Below, in pieces: positions 9,203 to 18,168 of a stretch of DNA of 64,000 nucleotides. Under the pieces are notes generated by a model, which worked only from the letters and a program-made list of their open reading frames with translations, had not been told where the DNA came from and searched no databases. Numbering within the stretch: position 1 is the first letter of the stretch; the number at the start of each line of letters is the position of its first letter. The stretch comes from Spirosoma lacussanchae (lineage in GTDB: Bacteria; Bacteroidota; Bacteroidia; Cytophagales; Spirosomataceae), in assembly GCF_005870035.1 (NCBI RefSeq), contig NZ_SWJG01000008.1, positions 148,450-212,449 on the forward strand, given 5' to 3'. The translations under genes and the position numbers were made by a program.

Positions 9203-9275
9203 TAGGGTTTTCCCTATATTTTTGCAAAATTGGGTTTCCCCTATTACATAGACCGATACTTTAATCCTAATTTTG
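9203..9275 (+). promoter_or_regulatory. Promoter of the NarL-type regulator gene with tandem dyad operators
   Basis: The dyad TAGGGTTTTCCCT lies at 9203-9215. A second, degenerate copy (TGGGTTTCCCCTAT) lies at 9231-9244, with its GGG exactly 27 bp after the first. A Bacteroidota-type minus-7 box TAATTTTG is at 9268-9275; another match, TATTTTTG, lies at 9217-9224 between the dyads. The same arrangement recurs before the GH9 gene at 40897-40968, with the same 27-bp spacing and an almost equal distance to TAGTTTTG. I infer a binding site for the adjacent LuxR-type regulator (autoregulation). The untranslated leader would be about 165 nt. Confidence 0.6.
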
Positions 9276-9300
9276 CTAAACAAAGTTCTATTTATGTGGG

Positions 9301-9349
9301 CCGGTAACAGCCGCATTTAACCGGTACCAGAAAGCTCTTACGGTACCGG
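9301..9349 (+). promoter_or_regulatory. Leader hairpins with competing stems
   Basis: Within the leader of the NarL-type gene, CCGGTACC (9321-9328) pairs perfectly with GGTACCGG (9342-9349) around a 13-nt loop. The upstream CCGGT (9301-9305) could instead pair with ACCGG at 9320-9324, so two mutually exclusive folds exist. A regulatory role is only a possibility. Confidence 0.3.
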
Positions 9350-9444
9350 ATGTAAACACTCAGCGTAGACACATACAACAAATTGGTAAGCTATACCAGC
9401 AAAGACATCTGGTTTATTACTCAGCCAGGAAACAATACGAATAA

Positions 9445-10092
9445 ATGATACGAGTACTGATCGCGGATGATCATAATGTTTTTGTAGAGGGGATCGAATC
9501 GCTGATATCAGGCTCATCCGAAATAGAAGTAACCCAGCGCTGTTACAATGTCTCGTCCGTGGTGGAGTCATTGAGAAGTTCGCCGATTGATGTGATTCTG
9601 CTGGATATTTCGTTCCCGCATATCGACGATGGATTAGGCCTTTGTGAGCAGATTACCCGCATTCACCCCCAAACGAAAGTAATTGCGCTGACCATGCACG
9701 ACGACGCCAGTCTGATTAAACGGGTGGTCAAAAAAGGGGCAAAAGGATACCTGTTAAAGAATACGACTAAAACCGAGCTGTTGCAGGCAATTCGTACGGT
9801 TCACGATGAAAAGCAGTATTTCAACGAATCAATTATGCAGATTCTGCTGAACGATGAGCCAAGATCCCGGAAATCGTCGGCAGGGGCTGGACTGAAACCC
9901 AACCTCACCCCCCGCGAGTCGGAGGTGCTGGCTCTGATTGCGCAGGGACTCACCACGCAACAAATGGCAGCTCAGCTCTTTGTCAGTGCCAAAGCCGTTG
10001 AATTCCACCGCAGTAGCTTACTTATGAAGTTCGGCGTACCGAATACGGCCTTATTGATCAAAACCGCCATGGAGATGCATTGCATCGACTAG
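9445..10092 (+). CDS. NarL/FixJ (LuxR-HTH) response regulator
   Basis: A 215-aa transcription regulator. The receiver domain (1-120) has Asp8/Asp9, phospho-acceptor Asp54 in VILLDISFP and Lys near KGYLLKN. The LuxR-type helix-turn-helix covers about residues 150-213, with the typical LTPRESEVLALIAQGLT start and a VSAKAVEFHRSSLLMKF recognition segment. Start ATG 9445 fits the receiver fold exactly. The cognate kinase follows 73 bp downstream, and the SusC/SusD locus comes directly after that. It is preceded by a long leader and by tandem AGGG-N4-CCCT dyads that recur before operon C, so it is the prime candidate regulator for both loci. Confidence 0.94.
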   Translation: MIRVLIADDHNVFVEGIESLISGSSEIEVTQRCYNVSSVVESLRSSPIDVILLDISFPHIDDGLGLCEQITRIHPQTKVIALTMHDDASLIKRVVKKGAKGYLLKNTTKTELLQAIRTVHDEKQYFNESIMQILLNDEPRSRKSSAGAGLKPNLTPRESEVLALIAQGLTTQQMAAQLFVSAKAVEFHRSSLLMKFGVPNTALLIKTAMEMHCID

Positions 10093-10164
10093 GCAACTAA
10101 TCGCCAGCATCGCTGTAGCCTGGTTCGTCGCTGCCAGATACGCTTCTGTTGTTCCCCTGTACCC

Positions 10165-11916
10165 ATGAATCTGTACGCATTACTTTTCTTCCTGCTGGGG
10201 TTGGGCGGACTGCTTCAACGAGCCGAAGCGCGGGCCGAAGTGCCGGCCATCGACAGCTCCCGGAAAGCGATTCGTCAGATGCTGGTCGAGAAGAACTACC
10301 GGGGCGCGGCAAAAGCGTACCAGGAGCTGGGCTGGCTGTACCACCAGCAGTATGGCTACAACAAGTACACCATGGAAGCCTACTTCAATGGGATGAAGTA
10401 CTACAGTCTGGCAGGCGATTCAGCCGGCTATTACAACGAGCACATTGTCATCGGCGATTATTACACCCACGATTTCTTCATGCAAAAGTCTGCCGAGCAG
10501 TACCTCAGAAAGGCGTTGCAGTTTTTTGTGCGGGTTAAAAATGTGCCAAAAATCATTGAATGTCGCCTTGATCTGGCCAATATCGATCAGAAACGGAATC
10601 CCGTGCCGACCACGCTGCTCACTGAACTAAGGGCCGTAGAGCGCATCAGTGCTGAGCACAAAGAACTTTATTTTCAGGCGTTTGCGCAGAACCTGCTGGC
10701 TAATACCTATTCGCGCGTCAAGCAGCCCGACTCGGCTTACTTTTTTGCCAGCCGAAGCCTGGCACTCTCCAAGCAGGTGCGGGTAAACTGGCTCATTGCG
10801 CTGAACCACTTTTACCTGGGCATCGTGGAGCAGTTTCGGAACCACCCTCAGGCGGCCCTGGACGAGTACCGCCAATCGCAGGCGCTGGCCAGGGTCGAAA
10901 ACAACGTAGGCATGCTGCGTGAACTGGCCAAACACTCGGCCTACAGTTATGCCAGCATGGGCGATCATAAACGGGCCTATGACGAAACCCTGCTGTCGCT
11001 CGATTTTGCCGACCAGTTTTACCAGTCCGAACAAACTAAAAGCATTCGGCTGCAGGAGCTGGATAGCCAGATCAAAACCCTGGCTGTTGAGAAACAGCTG
11101 GCTGAAGAAAAAAGCCGCCACCAGCAGATGCTCAACTCGGGGCTGATAGCCGTCTTGATTATCAGCGTACTGGGTGTGGTGGCGCTGGTGTTTCTTCGGC
11201 GGCAGCAAAAGCTGATTGCGCATCAACAGGCGGTTATTGCCCAGCAGCAAATCCGTCAGCTTGAGCTAAAGTCGTTGCAGGCTATGATCGAAGGGCAGGA
11301 AAGTGAGCGGAGCCGGATTGCCCGCGACCTGCACGATGGACTCGGCATTCAGCTGTCGCGGATCAAACTGTTTGTCGAAGCCCATCAGGAACAGCTGCCC
11401 TGCTCGGTAAAAGACCCGCTCAACCAGTTTCTGGACGAAGCCTGTACCGAAACCCGGCTGATATCCAACGATTTGAGACCTTATGCCCTGTCGACGTTTG
11501 GGCTGGTACCCGCCGTCGAAGATCTGATTCAGAAACTGAATCTGGTCAACGAAACAAAGTTATTCATTGAGCATTACGGCGACTTACCACCCCTGGGCGA
11601 CGAGGCCTCGGTGATGCTTTTCCGGGTGCTTCAGGAGTTGCTCAATAACGCCCTCAAACACGCACAGGCTCAGTCGATTACGGTGCAAATTATGGCCAAC
11701 GACGAAACCCTGCTGATCAGCGTCGATGACGACGGGCAGGGCGGCCATTTTCCGGAAGCCACGTCGACAGGAAACGGGATAGCCAACATTCGCTCCCGCA
11801 TAGACTACCTCGGTGGGCAGGTCATGTGGCAGAGCGAACCTGATCGGGGTACGTCGGTCATGATCTCACTACCCATGCATAAACTGGTCAGGCCAGGCAC
11901 ACCCGTCGACATCTGA
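10165..11916 (+). CDS. TPR-containing sensor histidine kinase (HisKA_3 type)
   Basis: A 583-aa kinase. A signal sequence (about 1-22) is followed by a helical repeat region (about 35-300) with TPR-like pairs, predicted to sit in the periplasm. A coiled segment leads to a membrane span at about 325-344 and a second coiled coil. The dimerisation/phospho-acceptor motif is ERSRIARDLHDGLG with His390, as in NarX/DesK-type kinases, and the HATPase domain shows LNNALKHA and a GNGIANI-like G2 segment. This class pairs with LuxR-type regulators, matching the gene just upstream. It probably senses sugars or envelope state through the TPR domain. Confidence 0.93.
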   Translation: MNLYALLFFLLGLGGLLQRAEARAEVPAIDSSRKAIRQMLVEKNYRGAAKAYQELGWLYHQQYGYNKYTMEAYFNGMKYYSLAGDSAGYYNEHIVIGDYYTHDFFMQKSAEQYLRKALQFFVRVKNVPKIIECRLDLANIDQKRNPVPTTLLTELRAVERISAEHKELYFQAFAQNLLANTYSRVKQPDSAYFFASRSLALSKQVRVNWLIALNHFYLGIVEQFRNHPQAALDEYRQSQALARVENNVGMLRELAKHSAYSYASMGDHKRAYDETLLSLDFADQFYQSEQTKSIRLQELDSQIKTLAVEKQLAEEKSRHQQMLNSGLIAVLIISVLGVVALVFLRRQQKLIAHQQAVIAQQQIRQLELKSLQAMIEGQESERSRIARDLHDGLGIQLSRIKLFVEAHQEQLPCSVKDPLNQFLDEACTETRLISNDLRPYALSTFGLVPAVEDLIQKLNLVNETKLFIEHYGDLPPLGDEASVMLFRVLQELLNNALKHAQAQSITVQIMANDETLLISVDDDGQGGHFPEATSTGNGIANIRSRIDYLGGQVMWQSEPDRGTSVMISLPMHKLVRPGTPVDI

Positions 11917-12009
11917 TCTAACCAGCCTGATGAACCGCTAAGCCAGCGACTATACCCTCAATTCTCTATTACTTCTATTGTCTTACTGTAACAATTGATT
12001 CTTTCTCCT

Positions 12010-15000
12010 ATGATTAAACATGTGCTTTCTGGCTTCGTCCTGTTGAGTAGCTGGCTACCGGTCAGTGCTCAGCAACGAACCGTTGCAAGCCCGGCTCCCG
12101 GCAGCAATCGGGTAGCGATGGCTACATCAGGCGCTGCTAAACCGAGTACCGGAGTCCCTTCCGATGCTAAAGCGCTGATAAAAGGCACCGTCTCCGACGA
12201 AAAAGGGAACGGTTTGCCAGGCGCCACCGTCTCCGTAAAAGGCACCCAGATCGGGACCACGACGGACATCAATGGGGCCTTTTCGCTCAACATGCCTGCG
12301 GGTAGCAAGGTGCTGGTGATTTCGTTCATCGGCATGAAGACTCAGGAGGTAGAGGTAGGTACCCGCACCACGCTCAATATCACCCTGCAAACCGGCGATC
12401 AGTCCCTCGACGAGGTGGTGGTCATCGGTTACGGTACCGCCAAACGGTCGGACGTAACCTCCTCGATCACAACGGTGAAAGCGGCCGAGCTGAAAGATAT
12501 TCCGGCGGCCGGGGTCGACCAGCTCCTGCAGGGTAAAGCCGCCGGGGTTACGGTAACCAGCAACGGTGGTCAGCCGGGTGGGGGCGTATCCGTTAAAGTT
12601 CGGGGGGTAACTTCCATTAACAGCAACGACCCGCTATTCGTCATCGACGGGGTTCCGTTCATTGGCGGCAATACCTCGTCCAGCTCAGGCTATGCCGGTT
12701 TGGGAGGGGGCGATGGCCAGACGGGTAACAGCGTCATGGCCATGCTGAACCCCAACGATATTGAATCCATCGATGTCCTTAAAGACGCATCGGCGCAGGC
12801 TATTTACGGGTCACAGGCGGCTAACGGGGTAATTCTGGTCACCACCAAAAAAGGGAAACAGGGCGAAGGCAAGATCAATTATGAGATGTATACGGGCGTG
12901 TCTGAAGTAGCCCGGCGTCTCGACCTGATGGACCTGCGCGATTTTGCCCGCTACCAGAACGAGGTACTCCCCATCATCGGCAATCCGGTGGCTGATGAGT
13001 TCAAAAACCCCGATATTCTCGGACCCGGTACCGACTGGCAGGAAGCGATGTTCCAGCGCGGAACCATTAACAACCACCAGCTGAGCTTTTCGGGTGGCCG
13101 CGACAAAACGACCTACTACCTGTCGCTGAACTACTTCGACAACAAGGGTATTCTGCTGGGCTCGGACTTCAAACGCTATGCCTCCCGGTTTAGCCTCGAC
13201 AGCCAGCTAAAAACCTGGGTTAAAGTGGGTCTGAGCGCCAACGTATCCCGCAGTATCCAGAACGTTTCCCTGGCCGATGCGGCCGAAGGGACCATCTGGT
13301 GGGGCGCGTCGACCAGCCCGCTGACGCCGGTAAAAAACCTCGACGGAACATGGGGTGGTGGGCAAACGGTGGGCGGTGTGCAGTATTACGGCTCTAACCT
13401 GGTCGGCAACAGCCAATACCGAGGCAACACCAAAACGACCAATAATATCTTCGGAAGTCTGTACGCTGAATTTCAGCTGCTGAAGGATATATCGTTCCGT
13501 AATGAGCTGTCGTATTCGCTGGGTCAGGACAACAACGTCGCTTTCCAGAAAGCGGGTAACGTAGGTAGCACCTCGTTCCGTAGTAAACTGATCGACTCGC
13601 GTTCAGACAGTTACTACTGGTCGCTGACCAACTACCTGTCGTACAATAAGTACGTGAAGAAGCACGGCATCCAGGCCACGCTGGGTCATCAGGCGCAAAA
13701 CTCGTATTACCAGAGCATCTCGGGTACGAAGGTCGACCTGCAGGCTAATATTTTTGACCTGAGCACCGGCAGCGCCGACCAGACGACCTGGGGTCTGAAT
13801 GGCGGTAAAGGTCAGTGGGCCATGGAGTCGTACTTTGCGCGGGCTAACTACACCTACGACGACAAGTACTCGCTGGCAGCCAGTTTCCGGGCCGACGGAT
13901 CGTCGAACTTTGGTCCTAACAACCGCTGGGGCTACTTCCCCGGTGTATCGGCCGGCTGGACGGTCTCGAACGAGAAATTCATGAAAGGGGCCATTGCCAA
14001 CGTGCTGAGCTATACCAAGCTGCGCGTGGGCTACGGGATGGTCGGTAACCAGAACTTCCCGGGTGGTGCGCCTAACCCGGCCTACGTGGGTGCCGTTCAG
14101 TTCTTCTCGGGCCCGGTTGGGTTTGGTTCATCGAACATGATTAACGGAATACCAAACCCGAACCTGAAGTGGGAGTCGGTCAGAACGACCAACGCTGGGG
14201 TTGACCTGGGCTTCTTCAACGGCCGGATCGACGCTACGATCGATGTATATAAGAAAGTAACGTCAGACATGATCATCTTCCTCACCGGCCCGAACCTGAT
14301 TGGCGTGGGCGACCAGTGGGATGATCTGAAAGCACCGCTGGGAAACGCCGGTCAGATGACTAACACCGGTATCGACGTCGGCATCACGACCACCAATATC
14401 AAGCGGGGCAACTTCACCTGGCGGACCAATGCGGTACTGACGCAGTTCACCAACAGCTACGACCGCGCAGCCAGTGCGGCTTCGGCCCTCGATGGTAAGG
14501 TATATTACAACAACTACCTGATTACCCACACCACGCCCGGTCGGCCGGTGGGTTCGTTCTGGGGACTAGTAACGGATGGTTTGTACCGCACCCAGGCCGA
14601 CCTGGATCAGAGCCTGCCCCAGTTTGGCTATAAGGTGAACGAAACCGAAACCTGGCTTGGTGACATCCGATACAAAGACATCAACGGCGACAAGAAGATC
14701 GACGCGCAGGATTACACCTTTATCGGTAGCCCACTGCCCAAGTTCAGCTGGGGTCTGACTAATTCGCTGAACTACGGTGATTTCGACTTCTCGCTGTTCC
14801 TGCAGGGAAGTCAGGGCGCTAAAGCGTTCAACTTCCTGCGCTGGCAGCTGGAAGGGCTGAGCAATGCGTATACCAACCAGATGCGCACGGTTGTGGACCG
14901 CTATACGGAGTCGAATACGGATGGTGCCCTGCCCCGGTTTACGACAACGAACAAGAACAACACGGCCATGTCGGATCGGTATGTTGAAGATGCTTCGTAT

Positions 15001-15237
15001 GCCCGCATTCAGAATATTACCCTGGGATACCGCCTGCCGAAAACGCTGCTGAACCGGGTTAAAATCCAGAACCTGCGCGTATACGGGTCGATCCAGAACC
15101 TGAAGACGTTTACCAACTACTCGGGTTACGATCCGGAGATTGGCGCCTTCAACAACAGCATCAAACTGATGAACGTCGACACGGGCCATTACCCGAACCC
15201 CCGCACCTTCACCGTCGGCGCCAACCTGCAATTCTAA
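12010..15237 (+). CDS. SusC/RagA-family TonB-linked outer-membrane protein (locus A)
   Basis: 1075 aa, within the usual SusC length. The ATG at 12010 gives a signal peptide ending SAQQ; a TTG at 11995 is a false extension. After a Ser/Ala/Pro-rich stretch (about 20-55) comes a carboxypeptidase-D-like regulatory domain (KGTVSDEKGNGLPGATV), then the SusC signature LDEVVVIGYGT, the plug domain and the 22-strand barrel ending in a terminal aromatic (LQF). It imports oligosaccharides across the outer membrane with energy from TonB, under a lid formed by SusD. It lies 93 bp after the sensor kinase and is followed by its SusD partner. Confidence 0.96.
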   Translation: MIKHVLSGFVLLSSWLPVSAQQRTVASPAPGSNRVAMATSGAAKPSTGVPSDAKALIKGTVSDEKGNGLPGATVSVKGTQIGTTTDINGAFSLNMPAGSKVLVISFIGMKTQEVEVGTRTTLNITLQTGDQSLDEVVVIGYGTAKRSDVTSSITTVKAAELKDIPAAGVDQLLQGKAAGVTVTSNGGQPGGGVSVKVRGVTSINSNDPLFVIDGVPFIGGNTSSSSGYAGLGGGDGQTGNSVMAMLNPNDIESIDVLKDASAQAIYGSQAANGVILVTTKKGKQGEGKINYEMYTGVSEVARRLDLMDLRDFARYQNEVLPIIGNPVADEFKNPDILGPGTDWQEAMFQRGTINNHQLSFSGGRDKTTYYLSLNYFDNKGILLGSDFKRYASRFSLDSQLKTWVKVGLSANVSRSIQNVSLADAAEGTIWWGASTSPLTPVKNLDGTWGGGQTVGGVQYYGSNLVGNSQYRGNTKTTNNIFGSLYAEFQLLKDISFRNELSYSLGQDNNVAFQKAGNVGSTSFRSKLIDSRSDSYYWSLTNYLSYNKYVKKHGIQATLGHQAQNSYYQSISGTKVDLQANIFDLSTGSADQTTWGLNGGKGQWAMESYFARANYTYDDKYSLAASFRADGSSNFGPNNRWGYFPGVSAGWTVSNEKFMKGAIANVLSYTKLRVGYGMVGNQNFPGGAPNPAYVGAVQFFSGPVGFGSSNMINGIPNPNLKWESVRTTNAGVDLGFFNGRIDATIDVYKKVTSDMIIFLTGPNLIGVGDQWDDLKAPLGNAGQMTNTGIDVGITTTNIKRGNFTWRTNAVLTQFTNSYDRAASAASALDGKVYYNNYLITHTTPGRPVGSFWGLVTDGLYRTQADLDQSLPQFGYKVNETETWLGDIRYKDINGDKKIDAQDYTFIGSPLPKFSWGLTNSLNYGDFDFSLFLQGSQGAKAFNFLRWQLEGLSNAYTNQMRTVVDRYTESNTDGALPRFTTTNKNNTAMSDRYVEDASYARIQNITLGYRLPKTLLNRVKIQNLRVYGSIQNLKTFTNYSGYDPEIGAFNNSIKLMNVDTGHYPNPRTFTVGANLQF

Positions 15238-15315
15238 CTATTGAGCGTATGGGCTATCGGGTCTCGTTCTGAACCACTCAATCGCTCAGGCACTCAATCA
15301 CTCAATAGAAAAGTC

Positions 15316-16890
15316 ATGAAACTCAATCGCAAATCCATATATACCCTGTTGGTTCCGGCGCTGTTGCTGTCGGCCTGCAAAGAGGATTTCATCGAACGCC
15401 CGTCGTTGTCAGGAACGACAACGGGTAACTATTATAACAATGCCGAGGAGGTACGGGCGGCTACGAGTACGCTCTACAGTGGCCTGCCCTGGCGCAATTA
15501 CGAAAGCCGGGCTCAGGATGCCATTGGTGATGTGATGTCGGGCAATATGTTCACTTATACCGACACCGAGTACTTAAACTTTTCGGTATCGTCGGCATCG
15601 GAGCGGATCGGTGCGGCCTGGGGGGCGTTTTATAAGATCATTGGTTACTCGAACGTAATGATTAAAACGTTCGAAGAGAAAAAAGCGGCCGGTGGCGACG
15701 CTAGCTACCTCGATCCGGCCATTGCCGAATGCCACTTCATCCGGGGAACCCTGTATTTCTACATTGCCAGAACCTGGGGAGCGGCTCCCATCATTACAGA
15801 TCCGGGCGCCACAGCCCTGTCGGGTAACTTCAACATTCCGCGTTATCTGCAGAAGGATGTACTGCGGTTCGCGCTCGAAGAGTTACAGGCGGCTGAAGCG
15901 GGTTTGCCCGAGTCAGACGTACCGGGCCGGTTGACCAAGTACGTGGCCAAAGGCATGATGGCGAAGCTGTACCTCTACAATAAAGACTACGCCAACGCGA
16001 AAGCAAAGGCGGAAGAAGTGATCAACTTCGGCAAGTACACCCTGGTGAGCGATTACACCGGCATGTTCACCAAGATGAGCATGAACAACAACAGCGAATC
16101 GCTCTTCTCCATCCAGCACCAGTTCGCTCAGGACCCCTGGGGAACGGGGAATATCAAAAACCCCGACCGGGGCGCTGGTGCTCTGCGCACTTCCGAAGCT
16201 GATGCCTGGGAGATGTACGTGCCTTCGCTGGATATCCTGAAGGAGTATGAATTTGGCGACCTCCGCCGGCGCTGGTCCATCATGGAGCACGGCTGGACGA
16301 ACCCGAGCTGGAAACCCCAGCGGGCCAATGCCCCCAAGTACAACGCTTTCATGGCCAACGGGTTCAAATATGACACCCTCCAGCCCACCGAAGATGGCGG
16401 TAGTCTGAGCCCAACCCGGTCTAACATCACCAAATACTTTGCCGGGCCGGGTAAGAGCTTTGGCGGTGAGCCGGTGCTGGGTCAGAACTCGGGTAACAAC
16501 GTAGTGCTGCTGCGCTACGCCGATATTCTGCTGATCTACGCTGAAGCGATTCTGGGCAGCAATGCGTCGACCTCGGATGCCAAAGCGCTGGAGGCTATCA
16601 ACCGGGTAAGAAGCCGGGCTGGTCTGGCTCCTCGCACGTCGATCACCCTGGATGACATCATGCATGAGCGCCGGGTCGAGTTTGCCTTCGAAGGCGACTA
16701 CTGGTACGATATTCAGCGGCAGGGCTTTGCGAAGGCAAAGGCCATCATCGAGAAGCAAAACCGGGGAACAACCACCAACCCGACCTACGTCAGTAATTTC
16801 ACCGCAGACAAGATGTTTCTGCCGATACCCGCGGGTGAAATCGTGCAGGATCCCGAGCTGGGAAAAGACCCCGTACCGTATTATAAATGA
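15316..16890 (+). CDS. SusD/RagB-family glycan-binding lipoprotein (locus A)
   Basis: 524 aa. The ATG at 15316 places a lipoprotein signal right at the N-terminus, with lipobox LLLSAC; the longer frame from 15241 lacks sense as a signal peptide. Features of the SusD fold are present: helical TPR-like pairs in the first half, the ALxAINRVRxRAGL-type segment (ALEAINRVRSRAGL) and the C-terminal ERRVEFAFEGDYWYDIQR and LPIPAGE motifs. It is surface-exposed, captures glycan fragments and closes the SusC channel. It starts 79 bp after susC. Confidence 0.95.
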   Translation: MKLNRKSIYTLLVPALLLSACKEDFIERPSLSGTTTGNYYNNAEEVRAATSTLYSGLPWRNYESRAQDAIGDVMSGNMFTYTDTEYLNFSVSSASERIGAAWGAFYKIIGYSNVMIKTFEEKKAAGGDASYLDPAIAECHFIRGTLYFYIARTWGAAPIITDPGATALSGNFNIPRYLQKDVLRFALEELQAAEAGLPESDVPGRLTKYVAKGMMAKLYLYNKDYANAKAKAEEVINFGKYTLVSDYTGMFTKMSMNNNSESLFSIQHQFAQDPWGTGNIKNPDRGAGALRTSEADAWEMYVPSLDILKEYEFGDLRRRWSIMEHGWTNPSWKPQRANAPKYNAFMANGFKYDTLQPTEDGGSLSPTRSNITKYFAGPGKSFGGEPVLGQNSGNNVVLLRYADILLIYAEAILGSNASTSDAKALEAINRVRSRAGLAPRTSITLDDIMHERRVEFAFEGDYWYDIQRQGFAKAKAIIEKQNRGTTTNPTYVSNFTADKMFLPIPAGEIVQDPELGKDPVPYYK

Positions 16891-16963
16891 GTCATCTGAC
16901 GAACCTGGCTGGTCATTCGTATAAACTGAATGAATGGCCGGGTTCAACTAAACAGGAAAATCA

Positions 16964-18058
16964 ATGAAAGCATATCGTATAAATTACCTGGCCGGACTGT
17001 CGATCCTGACCGTGTTGGCCGGGGCCTCGCTCACTGCCTGCGAAAAAGATACCGACGGCCGTCCGCAGATCAGCCCCGGTACCCCCGTCGCTACCAGGAT
17101 CATGCCCGACTCAGCCGCCAGCGGTTCGGTAGTGACGCTCATCGGTACCGGCCTCGGCGACATCCGGTCGGTGGTGTTCGAGAAACAAAACGTGCCGGCG
17201 GGTTTCCAGACCACGCTGAACACGGCCGAGTCGCTCATTTTCCGGGTGCCTACCGAGGCTTCGGGGGGTATGCAGAACATTACGTTCACCAACAGCGCGG
17301 GTCAGAGCGTATCGGTTCCGTTCAAAGTGCTGGCCTTTCCGTCGGTTACGGATGTGTCGAACTACAACTTCACCAAGGGCACCGTCATCACAATCAACGG
17401 TAATAACCTGGACGATGTAACGGCGGTGGCGGTAGCTGATTCGGTGAAAGGAATCTCGGATGCTGCCACGATCGTATCGAAAGAAAAGAAAAAACTGGTT
17501 GTACAGATGCCCGCGTCGAGCCTGACCCGGGGTACGCTGAGCATTACCAACGCAACGGGGCGCATCCGGACCAAACAGGAGTTCGTAAATGTCGATAAGG
17601 CGTACCAGATTTTCGTGGATTCGTACGGGACTGGCTTTCAGGATGGCTCCTGGGGCGATGCCGGGGTAATCTCGACCAAGGAGTTTATGTCGGGGACCGC
17701 ATCGGCGTCTAAAACCTACCAGAAAGGGAACTGGCACTTGATCGCCTTCGCCAACTGGTCGTCGTCGGCCATCAATTATTCGGCAAACTATACCTACATA
17801 ACGGGTTGGATTAAAGGCGCTTCGGCCGACTATTCACTCTACGTAACCACCGATGCGAGTAAAGGGGGCTTCGGCGATACGAACGAAGCCAACCGGATTG
17901 ATGTGAAAGCCGGCGTCTGGAACTACTTCAAGCTCAAACTGTCGGACATGGATTTCTGGCTGCCCGGCAAAACGCTGAAGCAGGTAGGTTTCCGTATCAA
18001 AGGCCCCGACAAGCAGGATGAGACCTTCTATTTCGATGATATCATGCTGGTGAAATAA
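16964..18058 (+). CDS. Surface glycan-binding protein with IPT/TIG domains
   Basis: 364 aa lipoprotein (lipobox SLTAC). Two IPT/TIG immunoglobulin-like domains follow (about 40-118 and 122-205), the first introduced by TRIMPDSAASGSVVTLIGTGL, the second by VTDVSNYNFTKGTVITINGNN. The C-terminal domain (about 208-364) resembles the glycan-binding domain of SGBP-B proteins of SusCD loci, with many Trp and Tyr residues and a final FYFDDIMLVK strand. It should extend from the cell surface and recruit polysaccharide to the SusCD complex. It is 73 bp after susD and part of the same operon. Confidence 0.85.
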   Translation: MKAYRINYLAGLSILTVLAGASLTACEKDTDGRPQISPGTPVATRIMPDSAASGSVVTLIGTGLGDIRSVVFEKQNVPAGFQTTLNTAESLIFRVPTEASGGMQNITFTNSAGQSVSVPFKVLAFPSVTDVSNYNFTKGTVITINGNNLDDVTAVAVADSVKGISDAATIVSKEKKKLVVQMPASSLTRGTLSITNATGRIRTKQEFVNVDKAYQIFVDSYGTGFQDGSWGDAGVISTKEFMSGTASASKTYQKGNWHLIAFANWSSSAINYSANYTYITGWIKGASADYSLYVTTDASKGGFGDTNEANRIDVKAGVWNYFKLKLSDMDFWLPGKTLKQVGFRIKGPDKQDETFYFDDIMLVK

Positions 18059-18068
18059 ACAAACAGAA

Positions 18069-18099
18069 CGGGCGGTTCGTCACTAGGGCGGATCGCCCG
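18069..18099 (+). other. Small intercistronic hairpin
   Basis: CGGGCG (18069-18074) can pair with CGCCCG (18094-18099); an alternative small stem is 18086-18090 with 18094-18098. It lies between the glycan-binding protein and the GH26 gene and may set relative expression or mRNA ends. There is no U-tract. Confidence 0.3.
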
Positions 18100-18168
18100 A
18101 TTTATACCGAACAATGCCCAATACCTGCCCTTACCTTTTCTAATCCTCAACCTGTACCTTTTCTTTTC

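Noticed and set aside
14566..15231. Long minus-strand frames opposite SusC, SusD and FG-GAP genes (e.g. 221 to 395 codons)
   Set aside because: They mirror conserved coding sequence in high-GC-third-position DNA, lack motifs and starts, and are shadows.
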